DNA from: Terriglobus roseus
Lineage (GTDB): Bacteria > Acidobacteriota > Terriglobia > Terriglobales > Acidobacteriaceae
Assembly: GCF_900105625.1 (NCBI RefSeq)
Contig: NZ_FNSD01000001.1
Location: 806,001-870,000, forward strand
Direction: 5' to 3'
Length of the DNA stretch: 64,000 nt
This document shows positions 9,070 through 19,035 of this stretch, in pieces; within the stretch, counting starts at the first letter, position 1; each line of letters opens with the position of its first letter. The notes below the pieces were generated by a model that did no database searches, was not told the origin of the DNA, and was given only the letters and a program-made list of their open reading frames with translations. Made by a program: the position numbers and the translations under genes.

Positions 9070-12000
9070 ATGAAGCGCGAAGTTCTTAGTTGTCTCGTCC
9101 TGTCCTGCGTTAGCGCTGGCATGGCGGCAGGTCAGGCGGTCGATAGTCAGCAGATCAGCGGTACCATCACAGATCCGTCCGGAGCCTCTGTGCCCGGTGC
9201 GACCGTGACCGTGACCAACACCGCCACAGGCGCCACCCGCACTGCCAAGTCCAACGGCGACGGTGTCTACGACGTTCTGAATATTCCGGTGGGTACGTAC
9301 AACATCACCATCGACATGCAGGGTTTCAAGAAGTCCGTGATCAGCGGTGTGAACGTTGATGTTGGCGGCAAGCCCGCCGTGCCCGTCACGCTGAGCCTGG
9401 GCAGCATTGGCGAGACCGTCGAGGTGAGGGCTGACTCGATCATGATCCAGACCACCACGGCTGAGATCGGTGGTGTTGTCACCAGCCAGGAAGCAACGCA
9501 GATCCAGTTGAATGGCCGTAACTACGTCCAGTTGCTCACCCTTCAGCCGGGCGTCTCGCAGACGGTGGCCAGCGGCTTCGCCATCTTCGGCACCTATGGC
9601 GTCAACGGCAATTCGCAGTCCGTCAACGGCATCCGTACCGACTCCGCAAACTTCTTTATTGATGGTGTCGATAACAAGGACAACGGTGGTGGCGGCAATA
9701 ACTTCGTCAACATCTCGCCCGATTCCCTGCAGCAGTTCCGCAACGCGGCCTCAAGCTATGACGCGAGTTATGGCGGCACGTCGGGCGCGACCGTATCCGT
9801 TGCCATCAAGAGTGGTGGGCATGACTACCACGGCAACGTGTATGAGTATCTGCGCAACGATGCCATTCAGGCCTATCCCTACCGTCCCATCGGCGCTGTC
9901 GCGCGTAAGGCACCGCTGCGTTACAACGATTTCGGATGGACGTTCGGCGGTCCGATCTTCATCCCCGGCCACTTCAATCAGAGCCGCGAAAAGCTGTTCT
10001 TCTTTGCCGGTCAGGAGTTCAAGCGTCTCCGCGCATCCACGCTGACAACCACAGCAGTCGTAACACCGGCTGCTCTCACCGCAGCGTTGGCCGGCCCCAC
10101 CACGGCTACCGGCAGGGCCCTCGCCTCGACCCTTATTACCGACCCGACAGGCTCACTCACTTACTTCAGCCTTGGCAATAACAACCAGTCGGAATACCTC
10201 GTGAAGGTGGATTACAACATCAACGAGAAGAACCATATCAGCGGTCACTTCGTGCATGACAACGTTCTGAATATTGGCAATCCAACGAACTATGTCATCT
10301 ATGACCGCACCATTCCCGGACTGACTGCTTCCCTGCAGTGGACGCACACCTTCAACTCCAAGATGGTGAATACGGCAGTGGGTTCCTACTCCGGAAACAT
10401 CATCAACGAGGGTGGCAACATCCGCCCGAATCCGCAGTTCGGGAACAAACCGATTCTTCGATCGAACTACGGTCTGACGTATGCCACGCTCTACAACGCG
10501 TCCAACATCATCCCGCAGGTAAGTGTCACGGGCTTCAGCAATCCTGGTGTGACGCCGCGTCAGTTCGACAACTCGCAACGCATCTACGCACTGAAAGATG
10601 ATCTTTCCGTTGTCCTCGGCAATCATTCGCTCAAGACCGGTGCATACTTCTGGCGTGCGCGTAAGAACCAGACTTCGCCGCCGGCTCTGAACGGTCAGTT
10701 CACCTTCGCCAATCTTGCTTCGCTGGTGCAGGGTAACTTTTCGGCCTACACCGAGGGCAGCAGCATTCCTACGGTGCAGGCACGCTTTCCGCAGTTTGAG
10801 ACCTACGTTCAGGATGACTGGACCCTTAGCCGCCGGTTGACTGTAAACCTTGGCGTTCGGTGGTTGTTCATGCCGCCGATCTCGTCGTGGGCCAACAACT
10901 TCGCCTTCTTCGATCCATCCCTTTACGACCAGTCGAAGGCAGCCGTGGTGAGTCCGACAACGGGTCTGATCACCTCAAATGCATCGCCCTTCAACGGCCT
11001 TGTGCTGCCCGGTACGGGCTTCTCAGACAAGGCCAAGCAGGTGGTCTCGCCAACCGTCTATAACAACCCCCAGGTGCAGGCACTGTTCCGTGGGCGTCCC
11101 GGCGGCATCGTGCAGACGGTCTACAACACTTTCGCGCCCCGGTTGGGATTTGCTTATGACTTGACGGGCCAGCAGACCACCGTGCTGCATGGCGGTTATG
11201 GCATGTCGTACGAGCGCGTGGAAGGCAACTACCTTTACAACGCGGTATCGCAGATTCCGTTTGTGGCGGTGGCATCGCTCGCAAGCGCCGGTAATGCCGA
11301 TGCACTCGGCAGCGTCGGCGTCAGCACCGGAGCTCCGCAGAACATCTCCAACTCCGCGGATCCGGGTCTGGCGCCGCCTCGCATTCACAACTACAGCATG
11401 GGCGTGCAGCACAAGCTGTTCAGCAACACGTCCATCGAAGTGAACTACGTTGGGTCGCGCTCTTCCAATCTCACCTACCGCAAGAACCTGAACCAGGGTG
11501 CAGCGGGCACGATCCAGGCAAATCCGGGAATCGCGGTCAACGCACTTCGGCCATACAGAGGTTATGGCGAGATCTACCAGTACACAAATGGTGCGGTGTC
11601 GAACTATAACTCGCTCCAGGCGCGTATGCAGACCCGCTTCAGCAAGGGCGGCCTTGTAACACTGTCTTACACGTGGTCCAAGGCGCTTACCGACGGTTCG
11701 ACCTTTGACTATCAGCCACAGGACAGCACCAACGTTCACGCGGATTACGGTCCGGCGAACTATAACCAGCCGAAGATCTTCGTCGCCAGTTACGTCTTCC
11801 CCATTCCGTTCTGGCAGCATGAGACGGTCTGGTACAAGCAGGCGCTGGGCGGATGGCAGATCTCTGGCCTGACCCGCATTGCGAATGGCTTACCGCTGAA
11901 TGTAACTCTGCCCAGTGGTGCGGCGACGGCTGCCGGCAGCGGTAACCTTGTTGGAACCAACAGCGTTGCGCAACGTCCGAACCTTGTCGCCGGTGTGAAT

Positions 12001-12309
12001 CGCTATGCCCACCAGGGTAAGCAGTATCTCAACGCTGCGGCGTATGCGACACCGGCACCGGGGACCTATGGCAACCTGAAGTACGACGACACCATGGGAC
12101 CGCTCTTTAACAACTGGGATGCTGCCCTGCAGAAGAACATTCCCATCCACGAATCGATCGGCGCGGAATTCCGGGCAGAGATGTTCAACGTACCGAATCA
12201 TCTCTCCTACTTCACGGTCGCAAGCCAGCTTGGCTCGTCGAACTTTGGCCAGGTGACAGGCACGACGGACCCACGCACCATGGAGTTCGTCCTCCGCATC
12301 CACTTCTAA
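9070..12309 (+). CDS. TonB-dependent receptor, Oar-like, with carboxypeptidase-regulatory domain
   Basis: Outer-membrane receptor of 1079 aa. A signal peptide (MKREVLSCLVLSCVSAGMAAG) precedes a carboxypeptidase-regulatory-like beta-sandwich (residues about 25-110; ISGTITDPSGASVPGATV). A plug domain (about 120-230, with NGRNYVQLLTLQPGV and VNGIRTDSANFFIDGVDNKD) and a long TonB beta-barrel ending in an aromatic residue (LRIHF) follow. This architecture is greatly expanded in Acidobacteria and is usually linked to glycan or oligosaccharide uptake. Its place at the head of a xylose/xylonate block suggests import of pentose-containing oligosaccharides, which is inference. The ATG was preferred over a TTG 15 bases upstream because it opens the signal peptide and follows taggggg. 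Confidence 0.9.
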   Translation: MKREVLSCLVLSCVSAGMAAGQAVDSQQISGTITDPSGASVPGATVTVTNTATGATRTAKSNGDGVYDVLNIPVGTYNITIDMQGFKKSVISGVNVDVGGKPAVPVTLSLGSIGETVEVRADSIMIQTTTAEIGGVVTSQEATQIQLNGRNYVQLLTLQPGVSQTVASGFAIFGTYGVNGNSQSVNGIRTDSANFFIDGVDNKDNGGGGNNFVNISPDSLQQFRNAASSYDASYGGTSGATVSVAIKSGGHDYHGNVYEYLRNDAIQAYPYRPIGAVARKAPLRYNDFGWTFGGPIFIPGHFNQSREKLFFFAGQEFKRLRASTLTTTAVVTPAALTAALAGPTTATGRALASTLITDPTGSLTYFSLGNNNQSEYLVKVDYNINEKNHISGHFVHDNVLNIGNPTNYVIYDRTIPGLTASLQWTHTFNSKMVNTAVGSYSGNIINEGGNIRPNPQFGNKPILRSNYGLTYATLYNASNIIPQVSVTGFSNPGVTPRQFDNSQRIYALKDDLSVVLGNHSLKTGAYFWRARKNQTSPPALNGQFTFANLASLVQGNFSAYTEGSSIPTVQARFPQFETYVQDDWTLSRRLTVNLGVRWLFMPPISSWANNFAFFDPSLYDQSKAAVVSPTTGLITSNASPFNGLVLPGTGFSDKAKQVVSPTVYNNPQVQALFRGRPGGIVQTVYNTFAPRLGFAYDLTGQQTTVLHGGYGMSYERVEGNYLYNAVSQIPFVAVASLASAGNADALGSVGVSTGAPQNISNSADPGLAPPRIHNYSMGVQHKLFSNTSIEVNYVGSRSSNLTYRKNLNQGAAGTIQANPGIAVNALRPYRGYGEIYQYTNGAVSNYNSLQARMQTRFSKGGLVTLSYTWSKALTDGSTFDYQPQDSTNVHADYGPANYNQPKIFVASYVFPIPFWQHETVWYKQALGGWQISGLTRIANGLPLNVTLPSGAATAAGSGNLVGTNSVAQRPNLVAGVNRYAHQGKQYLNAAAYATPAPGTYGNLKYDDTMGPLFNNWDAALQKNIPIHESIGAEFRAEMFNVPNHLSYFTVASQLGSSNFGQVTGTTDPRTMEFVLRIHF

Positions 12310-12324
12310 TCGAATGAAGCACGT

Positions 12325-12366
12325 GAAGGCGGGCCCGGCAGACGTCCGGTCCCGCCTTCTTTTTTT
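12325..12366 (+). terminator. intrinsic terminator after the TonB receptor
   Basis: Stem GAAGGCGGG..CGG pairs with CCG..CCCGCCTTC around a short loop and is followed by seven or more T residues. It lies 15 bases after the receptor stop. Confidence 0.93.
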
Positions 12367-12470
12367 GCCTGTGGTTCGTACCGTGTTTCCACGGCTCACA
12401 TTCCGACGGCAACGTATACGCTTGTAGTCGCCGAACACCTTTGTTCGAGTCTCCGTGAAGAGAGAAGCGA

Positions 12471-14414
12471 GTGACACTGCAGGAACTGATGGACGGTGGT
12501 GAAGACTGGGCGGCTCTCCGCACGCATGATCGCGGGCCGGAGGGCGCGCTGCCGATCACACCGGAGATGCTGATCCAGCAGCCGTCCGGCAACCTGTTCG
12601 GCCTGTCGCAGAATGCCGGGATGGGCTGGGACGTGGCACGTCTGCGCGACCCCGAATATCTCATCCTCAGCACGCATGGCGGCGTTCGCGCCGAAGATGG
12701 AACGCCCATTGCGCTTGGCTTTCACACTGGGCATTGGGAGGTGGGCCTGCTCGTTGCGGAGGCTGCACGCACGCTGCGCAACAGGCACGCGATCCCGTTC
12801 GCCGGCGCTGTGACGGATCCTTGCGATGGACGCACTCAGGGCACGGCAGGCATGCTCGATTCCCTGCCGTATCGCAACGATGCGGCGATGGTGCTGCGCC
12901 GGTTGATGCGGTCGCTGCCGACGCGCAAGGGCGTCATCGGCGTGGCGACGTGCGACAAGGGCTTGCCCGCCATGATGATGGCGCTTGCCTCCTCCGGTTC
13001 TTATCCGAGCATCCTGGTACCCGGCGGCGTCACGCTGCTCCCCGAGGAGGGCGAAGACGCGGGCAAGGTGCAGACCATTGGCGCGCGATTTGCGCAGGGA
13101 CAGATCTCACTGGACTACGCGGCGGAGATGGGCTGCAAGGCCTGCGCATCGCCGGGTGGTGGATGCCAGTTCCTGGGCACCGCTGCCACATCGCAAGTAG
13201 TCGCAGAGGCGCTTGGTATGTCGCTGCCGCATACTGCACTGGCACCTTCGGGCCAGCCTGTGTGGCTGCGCGCCGCGAAGCAATCCGCAATGGCGATGCT
13301 GCGCATGACAGCACTTGGCATGGGAACGCGGGACGTGTTGACCGATGCCGCGATTCGGAATGCGATGGTGGTCTTCGCTGCCTTCGGCGGATCGACAAAT
13401 CTTCTGCTTCACATCCCCGCGGTGGCGCATGCTGCCGGGTTGAAGCGGCCCACGACGCAGGATTGGATTGCGGTGAATCGCGCTGTGCCGCGACTGGTGG
13501 ACGCACTGCCCAACGGCCCGCAAGGCTATGCAACGGTGCAGGTCTTCCTCGCGGGCGCAGTTCCGGAGGTGATGCTGCACCTGCGTCGCGCGGGTCTTCT
13601 CGATACCTCGGTCCGCACGGTTACGGGCGAGACGCTGGATGCCAATCTGGACTGGTGGGAGTCAAGCGAACGCCGCACACAGATGCGCGCACGCCTTCTG
13701 CAACTGGACGGGATCGATGCGAACGATGTCATCTTCTCGCCCGATGGTGCGCGGTTGCGCGGTCTGACACCAACGGTGTGCTTCCCTGTTGGCAACCTCG
13801 CGCCGGATGGCTCGGTGATCAAGAGCACCTCGATTGATCCAACGCTGATCGATGCCGACGGTGTCTATCGCCACACGGGTCCGGCACGCGTCTTCATCAC
13901 GGAGGCCGACGCCATTCATGCGATCAAGGATGGCAAGGTGTCGCACGGCGATGTGATGGTGCTGGTATGCGGCGGCCCCCTTGGCGCGGGCATGCAGGAG
14001 GTCTACCAGATCACCTCTGCCCTGAAGAACCTGCCCTTCTGCAAGCATGTGGCTGTGCTTACGGATGCTCGCTTCAGTGGAGTGTCGACGGGTGCATGCA
14101 TCGGCCACATCTCTCCGGAGGCGCTGGCGGGCGGCCCTATCGGCCGCATTGTGGATGGCGACACCATCAGCATCCTGGTCGATCGCAATAGCCTGCATGC
14201 AACGGTTGACCTGGTTGGGGAAGGCGTGCAGACTTTCCCTGCCGAGGAAGGGTCGAAACGGCTGGCGGCACGCTCGCCGCGCACCGATCTGAAACCACAT
14301 CCGGACATGACCGATGACACACGCCTTTGGGCTGCGCTGGTGCAGGCCAGTGGCGGCGTATGGGGCGGTTGTGTCTATGACGCCAATGCCATCACCGCTC
14401 GACTTCAGATATAG
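12471..14414 (+). CDS. D-xylonate-type dehydratase (IlvD/Edd family, YagF/YjhG subgroup)
   Basis: Fe-S sugar-acid dehydratase of 647 aa. It converts an aldonate such as D-xylonate to the 2-keto-3-deoxy acid. The sequence follows Escherichia coli YagF closely from memory over its whole length (for example [15 protein letters not shown] and [17 protein letters not shown]). The cluster-binding cysteines are in [20 protein letters not shown] and [11 protein letters not shown]. The C-terminal domain has [13 protein letters not shown]-like [17 protein letters not shown]. The YagF/YjhG subgroup is about 650 aa, longer than IlvD. The start is GTG after gagagaagcga. The FAH-family gene starts 10 bases downstream, forming a likely xylonate pathway pair. 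Substrate by homology only. Confidence 0.9.
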   Translation: MTLQELMDGGEDWAALRTHDRGPEGALPITPEMLIQQPSGNLFGLSQNAGMGWDVARLRDPEYLILSTHGGVRAEDGTPIALGFHTGHWEVGLLVAEAARTLRNRHAIPFAGAVTDPCDGRTQGTAGMLDSLPYRNDAAMVLRRLMRSLPTRKGVIGVATCDKGLPAMMMALASSGSYPSILVPGGVTLLPEEGEDAGKVQTIGARFAQGQISLDYAAEMGCKACASPGGGCQFLGTAATSQVVAEALGMSLPHTALAPSGQPVWLRAAKQSAMAMLRMTALGMGTRDVLTDAAIRNAMVVFAAFGGSTNLLLHIPAVAHAAGLKRPTTQDWIAVNRAVPRLVDALPNGPQGYATVQVFLAGAVPEVMLHLRRAGLLDTSVRTVTGETLDANLDWWESSERRTQMRARLLQLDGIDANDVIFSPDGARLRGLTPTVCFPVGNLAPDGSVIKSTSIDPTLIDADGVYRHTGPARVFITEADAIHAIKDGKVSHGDVMVLVCGGPLGAGMQEVYQITSALKNLPFCKHVAVLTDARFSGVSTGACIGHISPEALAGGPIGRIVDGDTISILVDRNSLHATVDLVGEGVQTFPAEEGSKRLAARSPRTDLKPHPDMTDDTRLWAALVQASGGVWGGCVYDANAITARLQI

Positions 14415-14424
14415 GAGAACCGAC

Positions 14425-15252
14425 TTGAAACTCTATCGGACGACACAGGGCTTCCTGGTGGAAGCAGACGGCAAGGCGTACCGCATCGCCGCAGAGAGCT
14501 GGGACGAGCTGCTGAACAGTACAGACCTGATGATGCGCGCGGAGGAAGCGACCAAGGGCACGGTTGTGGCTCTGGATGCTTCTACGATCCTGGCGCCCGT
14601 TACTTCACAGGAGGTTTGGGCCTCGGGCGTGACGTACTATCGCAGCCGCGATGCGCGCATGGAAGAGAGCAAGGCCGCAGGCGGTGGCGACTTCTATGAC
14701 CGGGTCTATGTGGCACAGCGTCCGGAGTTGTTCTTCAAAAGCGCCGGCTGGCGTGCTGTGGGGCCGGGTGACGATGTCCGTATTCGCACCGACGCGACGT
14801 GGTCGATCCCGGAACCGGAGCTGGTATTGGTGGCAAATGCGCGCGGTGAGCAGATTGGTCTGACCATCGGCAACGACATGAGTTCGCGTGATATCGAGGG
14901 CGAGAACCCGCTGTACCTGCCGCAGGCCAAGGTCTACAACGGCAGTTGTGCGCTGGGTCCATGCATCCTGTTGACAGCGGGTGCGCCGCTCGATAAGACG
15001 ATGGCAATCGAGCTTGAGATCATTCGAGGCAGCCATGATGTCGTCACCGGCAGCACGACGCTCGCAGAACTGAAACGTGATCCGGAAGAGTTGCTGGAGT
15101 ATCTGTTCCGCGAGCTGAGCTTCCCGTTTGGCGCCCTGCTCTTCACCGGCACCGGCATCGTTCCACCCAACGAATTCACGCTGCAGCCCGGCGATGTGGT
15201 CCGGATCAGCATCGACGGCATTGGCACGCTGGAGAACACGGTCAGCGCGTAA
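14425..15252 (+). CDS. fumarylacetoacetate hydrolase-family protein, probable 2-keto-3-deoxy-pentonate dehydratase
   Basis: Protein of 275 aa with the FAH fold. The metal-binding residues appear in [11 protein letters not shown] (Glu pair) and [13 protein letters not shown], with [17 protein letters not shown] for the substrate loop and [19 protein letters not shown] near the C-terminus. In pentose pathways FAH-family enzymes (XylX-like) dehydrate 2-keto-3-deoxy-xylonate to 2-oxoglutarate semialdehyde. The immediately upstream xylonate-type dehydratase makes that role likely, but hydrolysis of a diketo acid is an alternative. The start is TTG with AGGAG seven bases upstream; a longer reading would overlap the dehydratase gene by 100 bases and adds no similarity. 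Confidence 0.82.
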   Translation: MKLYRTTQGFLVEADGKAYRIAAESWDELLNSTDLMMRAEEATKGTVVALDASTILAPVTSQEVWASGVTYYRSRDARMEESKAAGGGDFYDRVYVAQRPELFFKSAGWRAVGPGDDVRIRTDATWSIPEPELVLVANARGEQIGLTIGNDMSSRDIEGENPLYLPQAKVYNGSCALGPCILLTAGAPLDKTMAIELEIIRGSHDVVTGSTTLAELKRDPEELLEYLFRELSFPFGALLFTGTGIVPPNEFTLQPGDVVRISIDGIGTLENTVSA

Positions 15253-15343
15253 CGTCGCGCTGACCCGGTCGCGGCTCTGTTTATGGGGCAGTGAAATGCG
15301 CGTCACGAACGCGCGCAAGACACACATTCGAGGCGCGCTTTGC

Positions 15344-15373
15344 TTGACAGTGCTTCGAACGGGTACATATAGT
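15344..15373 (+). promoter_or_regulatory. sigma-70 promoter of the cytochrome c / PQQ dehydrogenase operon
   Basis: TTGACA and TATAGT are separated by 18 bases. The downstream sequence TATAGTCTTCGCC matches the promoters at 8.9 kb and 22.9 kb (pattern TATAGTYTKSGCC). It lies about 90 bases before the cytochrome start codon. Confidence 0.72.
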
Positions 15374-15464
15374 CTTCGCCAACAACTAAATCCGATCTTG
15401 CATGAAGTCGCTGCGAAGCTCCAGGTTTTGCGGCAGCAATACGAAGCACAGGAAGTGGACTGTA

Positions 15465-16319
15465 ATGAATCTCTTGTTCAAGACGACGCTGGCCGCGCTG
15501 GCCATCTCCGCGGCGGCCTCGGTGCCCTTCCTGCCTGGTGTTTCGGCTCAGAATGCGACACCGGTACCCGCGGTTCCTGCGCGCGCCCAGGCGACTGTGG
15601 GTTCGCAGGGTCCTCCTCCGGAGCATGCCAAGTTCACCGCAGCGCAGATTGATGCGGGCGGCAGCCTCTTCTTACAGAACTGCGCCTTTTGCCACGGCAA
15701 GGACGCGGGCGGCGGTGAGAGCGGCCCGGACCTGACACGGTCCAAGGTTGTCAGCGGCGATAAGAACGGCGAGGGCATCGGAGCGGTTGTCCGCAACGGC
15801 CGACCCGACAAGGGCATGCCGCGCTTCAGCCTTCCGGACACCGAAATCGTAGAACTGGTGGCCTTCATCCACTCGCAACAGGACAAAGCGATGTCGCAGA
15901 CGGGCGTTCGTAAGGGCGTCGAAGATTCCGATCTGCTGACCGGCAATGTTGCGGCGGGTAAGAAGTACTTTGAGACGACCGGCGGCTGCGTCAGCTGCCA
16001 CTCTGCCACGGGTGACCTGGCGGGCGTGGCGAAAAAGTATACGGGCCTTCGCCTTGAAGAAGAGATGCTCTCGCCCCGCGACGCCAAGACCAAGGTGACG
16101 GTGAAGACGCGCACCGGCGTGACGCTGACCGGCGTAGAGACTTACAAAGATGAGTTTGTCCTCGGTATGACGGACAGCTTCGGCGTGTATCACTCATGGC
16201 CCGTGACGGCTGTGACTTACAAGGAAGACAGCCCGGTCGACGCACATGTCGCGCTCTTCAGTAAGTACACCGACGAAGACATTCACAATCTCTACGCGTA
16301 CATCAACACGCTGAAGTAA
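15465..16319 (+). CDS. dihaem cytochrome c, periplasmic
   Basis: Exported electron carrier of 284 aa. A signal peptide (MNLLFKTTLAALAISAAASV, cleavage probably after VSA) is followed by two c-type haem sites, CAFCH at residues 73-77 and CVSCH at 175-179. Met118 in KGMPRF is a candidate sixth ligand for the first haem. The region after the second site (TKVTVKTRTGVTLTGVETYKDEF) is a small beta domain seen in acidobacterial cytochromes beside PQQ enzymes. The PQQ dehydrogenase begins 17 bases downstream, so this protein is the likely electron acceptor. The ATG follows aggaag; upstream in-frame codons would spoil the signal peptide. Confidence 0.88.
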   Translation: MNLLFKTTLAALAISAAASVPFLPGVSAQNATPVPAVPARAQATVGSQGPPPEHAKFTAAQIDAGGSLFLQNCAFCHGKDAGGGESGPDLTRSKVVSGDKNGEGIGAVVRNGRPDKGMPRFSLPDTEIVELVAFIHSQQDKAMSQTGVRKGVEDSDLLTGNVAAGKKYFETTGGCVSCHSATGDLAGVAKKYTGLRLEEEMLSPRDAKTKVTVKTRTGVTLTGVETYKDEFVLGMTDSFGVYHSWPVTAVTYKEDSPVDAHVALFSKYTDEDIHNLYAYINTLK

Positions 16320-16336
16320 CGGACTTGCTACCACCG

Positions 16337-17938
16337 ATGAAAGCCGGGTTTCCTTCTATGAGTCTCCTGCACACTGTGCGCGCGTTTGCTCTTGCAGCCG
16401 TTGCCGTAACTTCCGTTGGCGCGTCGGCACAAGGCGTAACGGATGCCATCCTGAAGAACCCTCCGCGCGATAGCTGGCCTGGATATCACGGTGACTACAC
16501 CGGCCAGCGTCACAGCCCGCTGACGGAGATCACGCCCGCGAATGTCTCGCAGATGTCGCTCGCCTGGACATTTCAGAGCGGACTGGGTGGCGGCGGCAAT
16601 ACCTTTAAGGCCACGCCGATTCTTGTGGACGGCATTCTGTACTTCACCATGCCCGATCACGTGTGGGCCGTGGATGCACGCACCGGTCATATGATCTGGC
16701 ACTATGCCGCGCCACAGAACAAGGCCTTCCACATTGGGCAGCGCGGCGTCAGCATGTTGAAGGACAAGCTTTATTACATGACCAGCGATGCGCACGTGGA
16801 AGCGCTGGATGCGAAGACCGGGAAGGTGCTTTGGGATGTGATGGTCGCTGATTCGAACAAGGGTCAGTGGTCCACCATGTCGCCACTGATCGTGGGCAAT
16901 CACGTCATGGTGGGCGCGTCGGGTGACTTCGATAATCTGCAAGGGTTTCTCCGCGCGCTTGATCCCGATACGGGCAAGACGCAGTGGCAGTGGGACGCGA
17001 CGCCTCCCGTTGGTACGCCGAAGACCACCAGCGGCGGCAACATCTGGATGACCGGCACTTACGATCCTGAACAGCACCTGATGTTCTGGGGCACGGGTAA
17101 CCCGACGCCGGTGCTGAACGGCACGGTGCGTCCCGGCGACAACCTGTACACGTGCAGCATCGTCGCGCTGGATCCTGAGACGGGCAAGCTGAAGTGGGCC
17201 TTCCAGCCATCGCCTCATGACACGCATGACTGGGATGCTGTCGAGATCCCGGTGCTCGCGGACGTCACCCTCGAGGGCAAACCGCGCAAGGTGCTGATGC
17301 AGGCATCGCGTAACGGCTACTTCTTTGTGATTGATCGGGTGACGGGCAAGAGCATCCTCACGACCAACTTCGGTCCGGTGAACTGGACGCTCGGCGTGGA
17401 CAAGGATGGCCGCCCCATCCCAAATCCGGCGAAGGAGCCTGCGCAGGACGGCCGTCTGATCGCACCGGATGAGAGTGGCATGACCAACTTCCGTTCGCCC
17501 AGTTTCGATCCGAAGACAGGACTGTTCATCGTGAGCGCTTCCCCGAGCTACAGCCTCTACTTCGCCAAGCCCGCCGACGGCACCTACGGCTGGGCAGGCG
17601 CGGATTACAGCCTGTGGAGCAAGGGTGAGCTGGTCGCCATCGACTACCGTACGGGCAAGCCGCGCTGGACGCACCCGCTTGGCCGCCGCGGCGGTTCGGG
17701 CGTGCTGACGACCGCATCCGGCCTCACGTTCTCTGGCGATGCTTCGGGTAACTTCCTCGCGCTGGATACGGCGACTGGTAAGACGTTGTGGCACACCAAC
17801 TCGGGCGGCAACATTGCGTCGTCACCCATCACTTATGAGCTCGATGGTCACCAGGTCGTGCTGTTGAGCAGCGGCAGTGTCATGTATGCCTTTACCCTGC
17901 CGGAGCATCACGCGGCAGCAGCGAAACCAGCGCACTAA
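16337..17938 (+). CDS. PQQ-dependent dehydrogenase (quinoprotein beta-propeller)
   Basis: Periplasmic quinoprotein of about 533 aa from the methanol/ethanol dehydrogenase superfamily. After a signal peptide (VRAFALAAVAVTSVGASAQ), repeated tryptophan-docking blades are visible, such as WPGYHGDYTGQRHSPLTEI, WAVDARTGHMIWHY and ALDPETGKLKWAFQ. Active-site-like segments are HDTHDWDAVEIPVL and NFRSPSFDPKTGLFIVSAS. The vicinal-cysteine disulfide of methanol dehydrogenase is absent, so the substrate class is uncertain. Pairing with a cytochrome c and with xylonate-processing enzymes suggests oxidation of an aldose or alcohol in the periplasm. The start is uncertain between this ATG and one 21 bases later; both keep the signal peptide. 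Confidence 0.87.
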   Translation: MKAGFPSMSLLHTVRAFALAAVAVTSVGASAQGVTDAILKNPPRDSWPGYHGDYTGQRHSPLTEITPANVSQMSLAWTFQSGLGGGGNTFKATPILVDGILYFTMPDHVWAVDARTGHMIWHYAAPQNKAFHIGQRGVSMLKDKLYYMTSDAHVEALDAKTGKVLWDVMVADSNKGQWSTMSPLIVGNHVMVGASGDFDNLQGFLRALDPDTGKTQWQWDATPPVGTPKTTSGGNIWMTGTYDPEQHLMFWGTGNPTPVLNGTVRPGDNLYTCSIVALDPETGKLKWAFQPSPHDTHDWDAVEIPVLADVTLEGKPRKVLMQASRNGYFFVIDRVTGKSILTTNFGPVNWTLGVDKDGRPIPNPAKEPAQDGRLIAPDESGMTNFRSPSFDPKTGLFIVSASPSYSLYFAKPADGTYGWAGADYSLWSKGELVAIDYRTGKPRWTHPLGRRGGSGVLTTASGLTFSGDASGNFLALDTATGKTLWHTNSGGNIASSPITYELDGHQVVLLSSGSVMYAFTLPEHHAAAAKPAH

Positions 17939-17973
17939 TAAGTGAGCGCAGTCAGTGAACCCCGGGGGGATGT

Positions 17974-18981
17974 ATGAAGCGTTTTGCGATAGCGGTGACA
18001 GCCGGCATGTTAGGCCTGCAGGCGGCGAGCGCGTGGGCCGCGCCCCGGGTTCATGTACTCATCCTCGATGGCGAAAGCGCTGCGCCGTATCACAACTGGG
18101 CCGCGATCACGCCCATCCTGAAGAAGGAACTGGACGAGACCGGTCTCTTCGAGACTGAGGTCCTGACCGCTCCGGCCAAGGACGGTGACTTCTCGCAGTT
18201 TCATCCTGCGTGGAGTAAGTACCAGGTCATCGTGTTGAACTACGACGCACCGGATGAACGCTGGAGCGACGACGTCAAGACCAGCTTCGAGACGTACATG
18301 AAGAATGGCGGCGGCCTAGTTAGCGTTCACGCAGCGGACAATGCCTTCCCACACTGGAAGGCATTCAATGAGATGATCGGCGTGGGTGGCTGGCGCGGTC
18401 GCGATGAGAAGTCCGGACCGCACTGGTACTACCAGAACGGCAAACTCGTCTCGGACGACAAGCCTGGCAAGGCCGGCATGCATGGCGCACGTGTTCCCTA
18501 CACGGTCACGGTGCAGGACACGAGCAACCCCATCATGAAGGGTCTGCCGAAGACCTGGATGCACCAGGGCGATGAGCTCTATGCGAATCTGCGTGGGCCC
18601 GGCGGCATGACGGTACTGGCCACGGCATACTCTGATCCCACGAATCACGGCACGGGCTTCGATGAGCCGATGGTGATGGTCTCACAGTTCGGCAAAGGTC
18701 GCGTTGTGCATACGGCCTGGGGACACGACGGCGTCGCACAGAGTTCCGTGGATGCAGTGGTGATCTTTCAGCGTGGCGTCGAGTGGGCTGCAACCGGCAA
18801 AGTGACCCAGCCGGTACCATCGAGCTTCCCGACGGCCAATACGGTCAGCTATCGTGCCGACCTGGAAGCGATGGATCCGAATGCGAAGAAGGGACTGAAT
18901 CCGCTGGACCTTGTGCAGCAGTCGACGCCGGCACGGCTTGCGCCAGCCCCTGTCACACGCTCCAACGGCCCGACGCAGTAA
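17974..18981 (+). CDS. secreted ThuA-domain protein
   Basis: Protein of 335 aa with a signal peptide (MKRFAIAVTAGMLGLQAASAWA) and one ThuA-like domain, a class I glutamine-amidotransferase fold. Recognisable segments are VHVLILDGESAAPYHNW, IVLNYDAPDERWSDD, GGGLVSVHAADNAFPHWKAF, and WMHQGDELYANLRGPGGMTVLATAYSD. ThuA proteins are tied to trehalose or other disaccharide use, probably through 3-keto sugars, and often sit beside Gfo/Idh/MocA oxidoreductases and TIM-barrel isomerases, as here. The catalytic role is not established. ATG follows ggggggatgt. It appears to be co-transcribed with the PQQ dehydrogenase, 35 bases upstream. Confidence 0.86.
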   Translation: MKRFAIAVTAGMLGLQAASAWAAPRVHVLILDGESAAPYHNWAAITPILKKELDETGLFETEVLTAPAKDGDFSQFHPAWSKYQVIVLNYDAPDERWSDDVKTSFETYMKNGGGLVSVHAADNAFPHWKAFNEMIGVGGWRGRDEKSGPHWYYQNGKLVSDDKPGKAGMHGARVPYTVTVQDTSNPIMKGLPKTWMHQGDELYANLRGPGGMTVLATAYSDPTNHGTGFDEPMVMVSQFGKGRVVHTAWGHDGVAQSSVDAVVIFQRGVEWAATGKVTQPVPSSFPTANTVSYRADLEAMDPNAKKGLNPLDLVQQSTPARLAPAPVTRSNGPTQ

Positions 18982-19035
18982 GATGACCCGCGTGCCCTGC
19001 GCACGGACTCCACTCGCAGCAACGCAAGGATTCGC

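Noticed and set aside
16328-17794. Minus-strand frame of 488 codons
   Set aside because: Antisense to the PQQ dehydrogenase; low-complexity Arg/His-rich translation.
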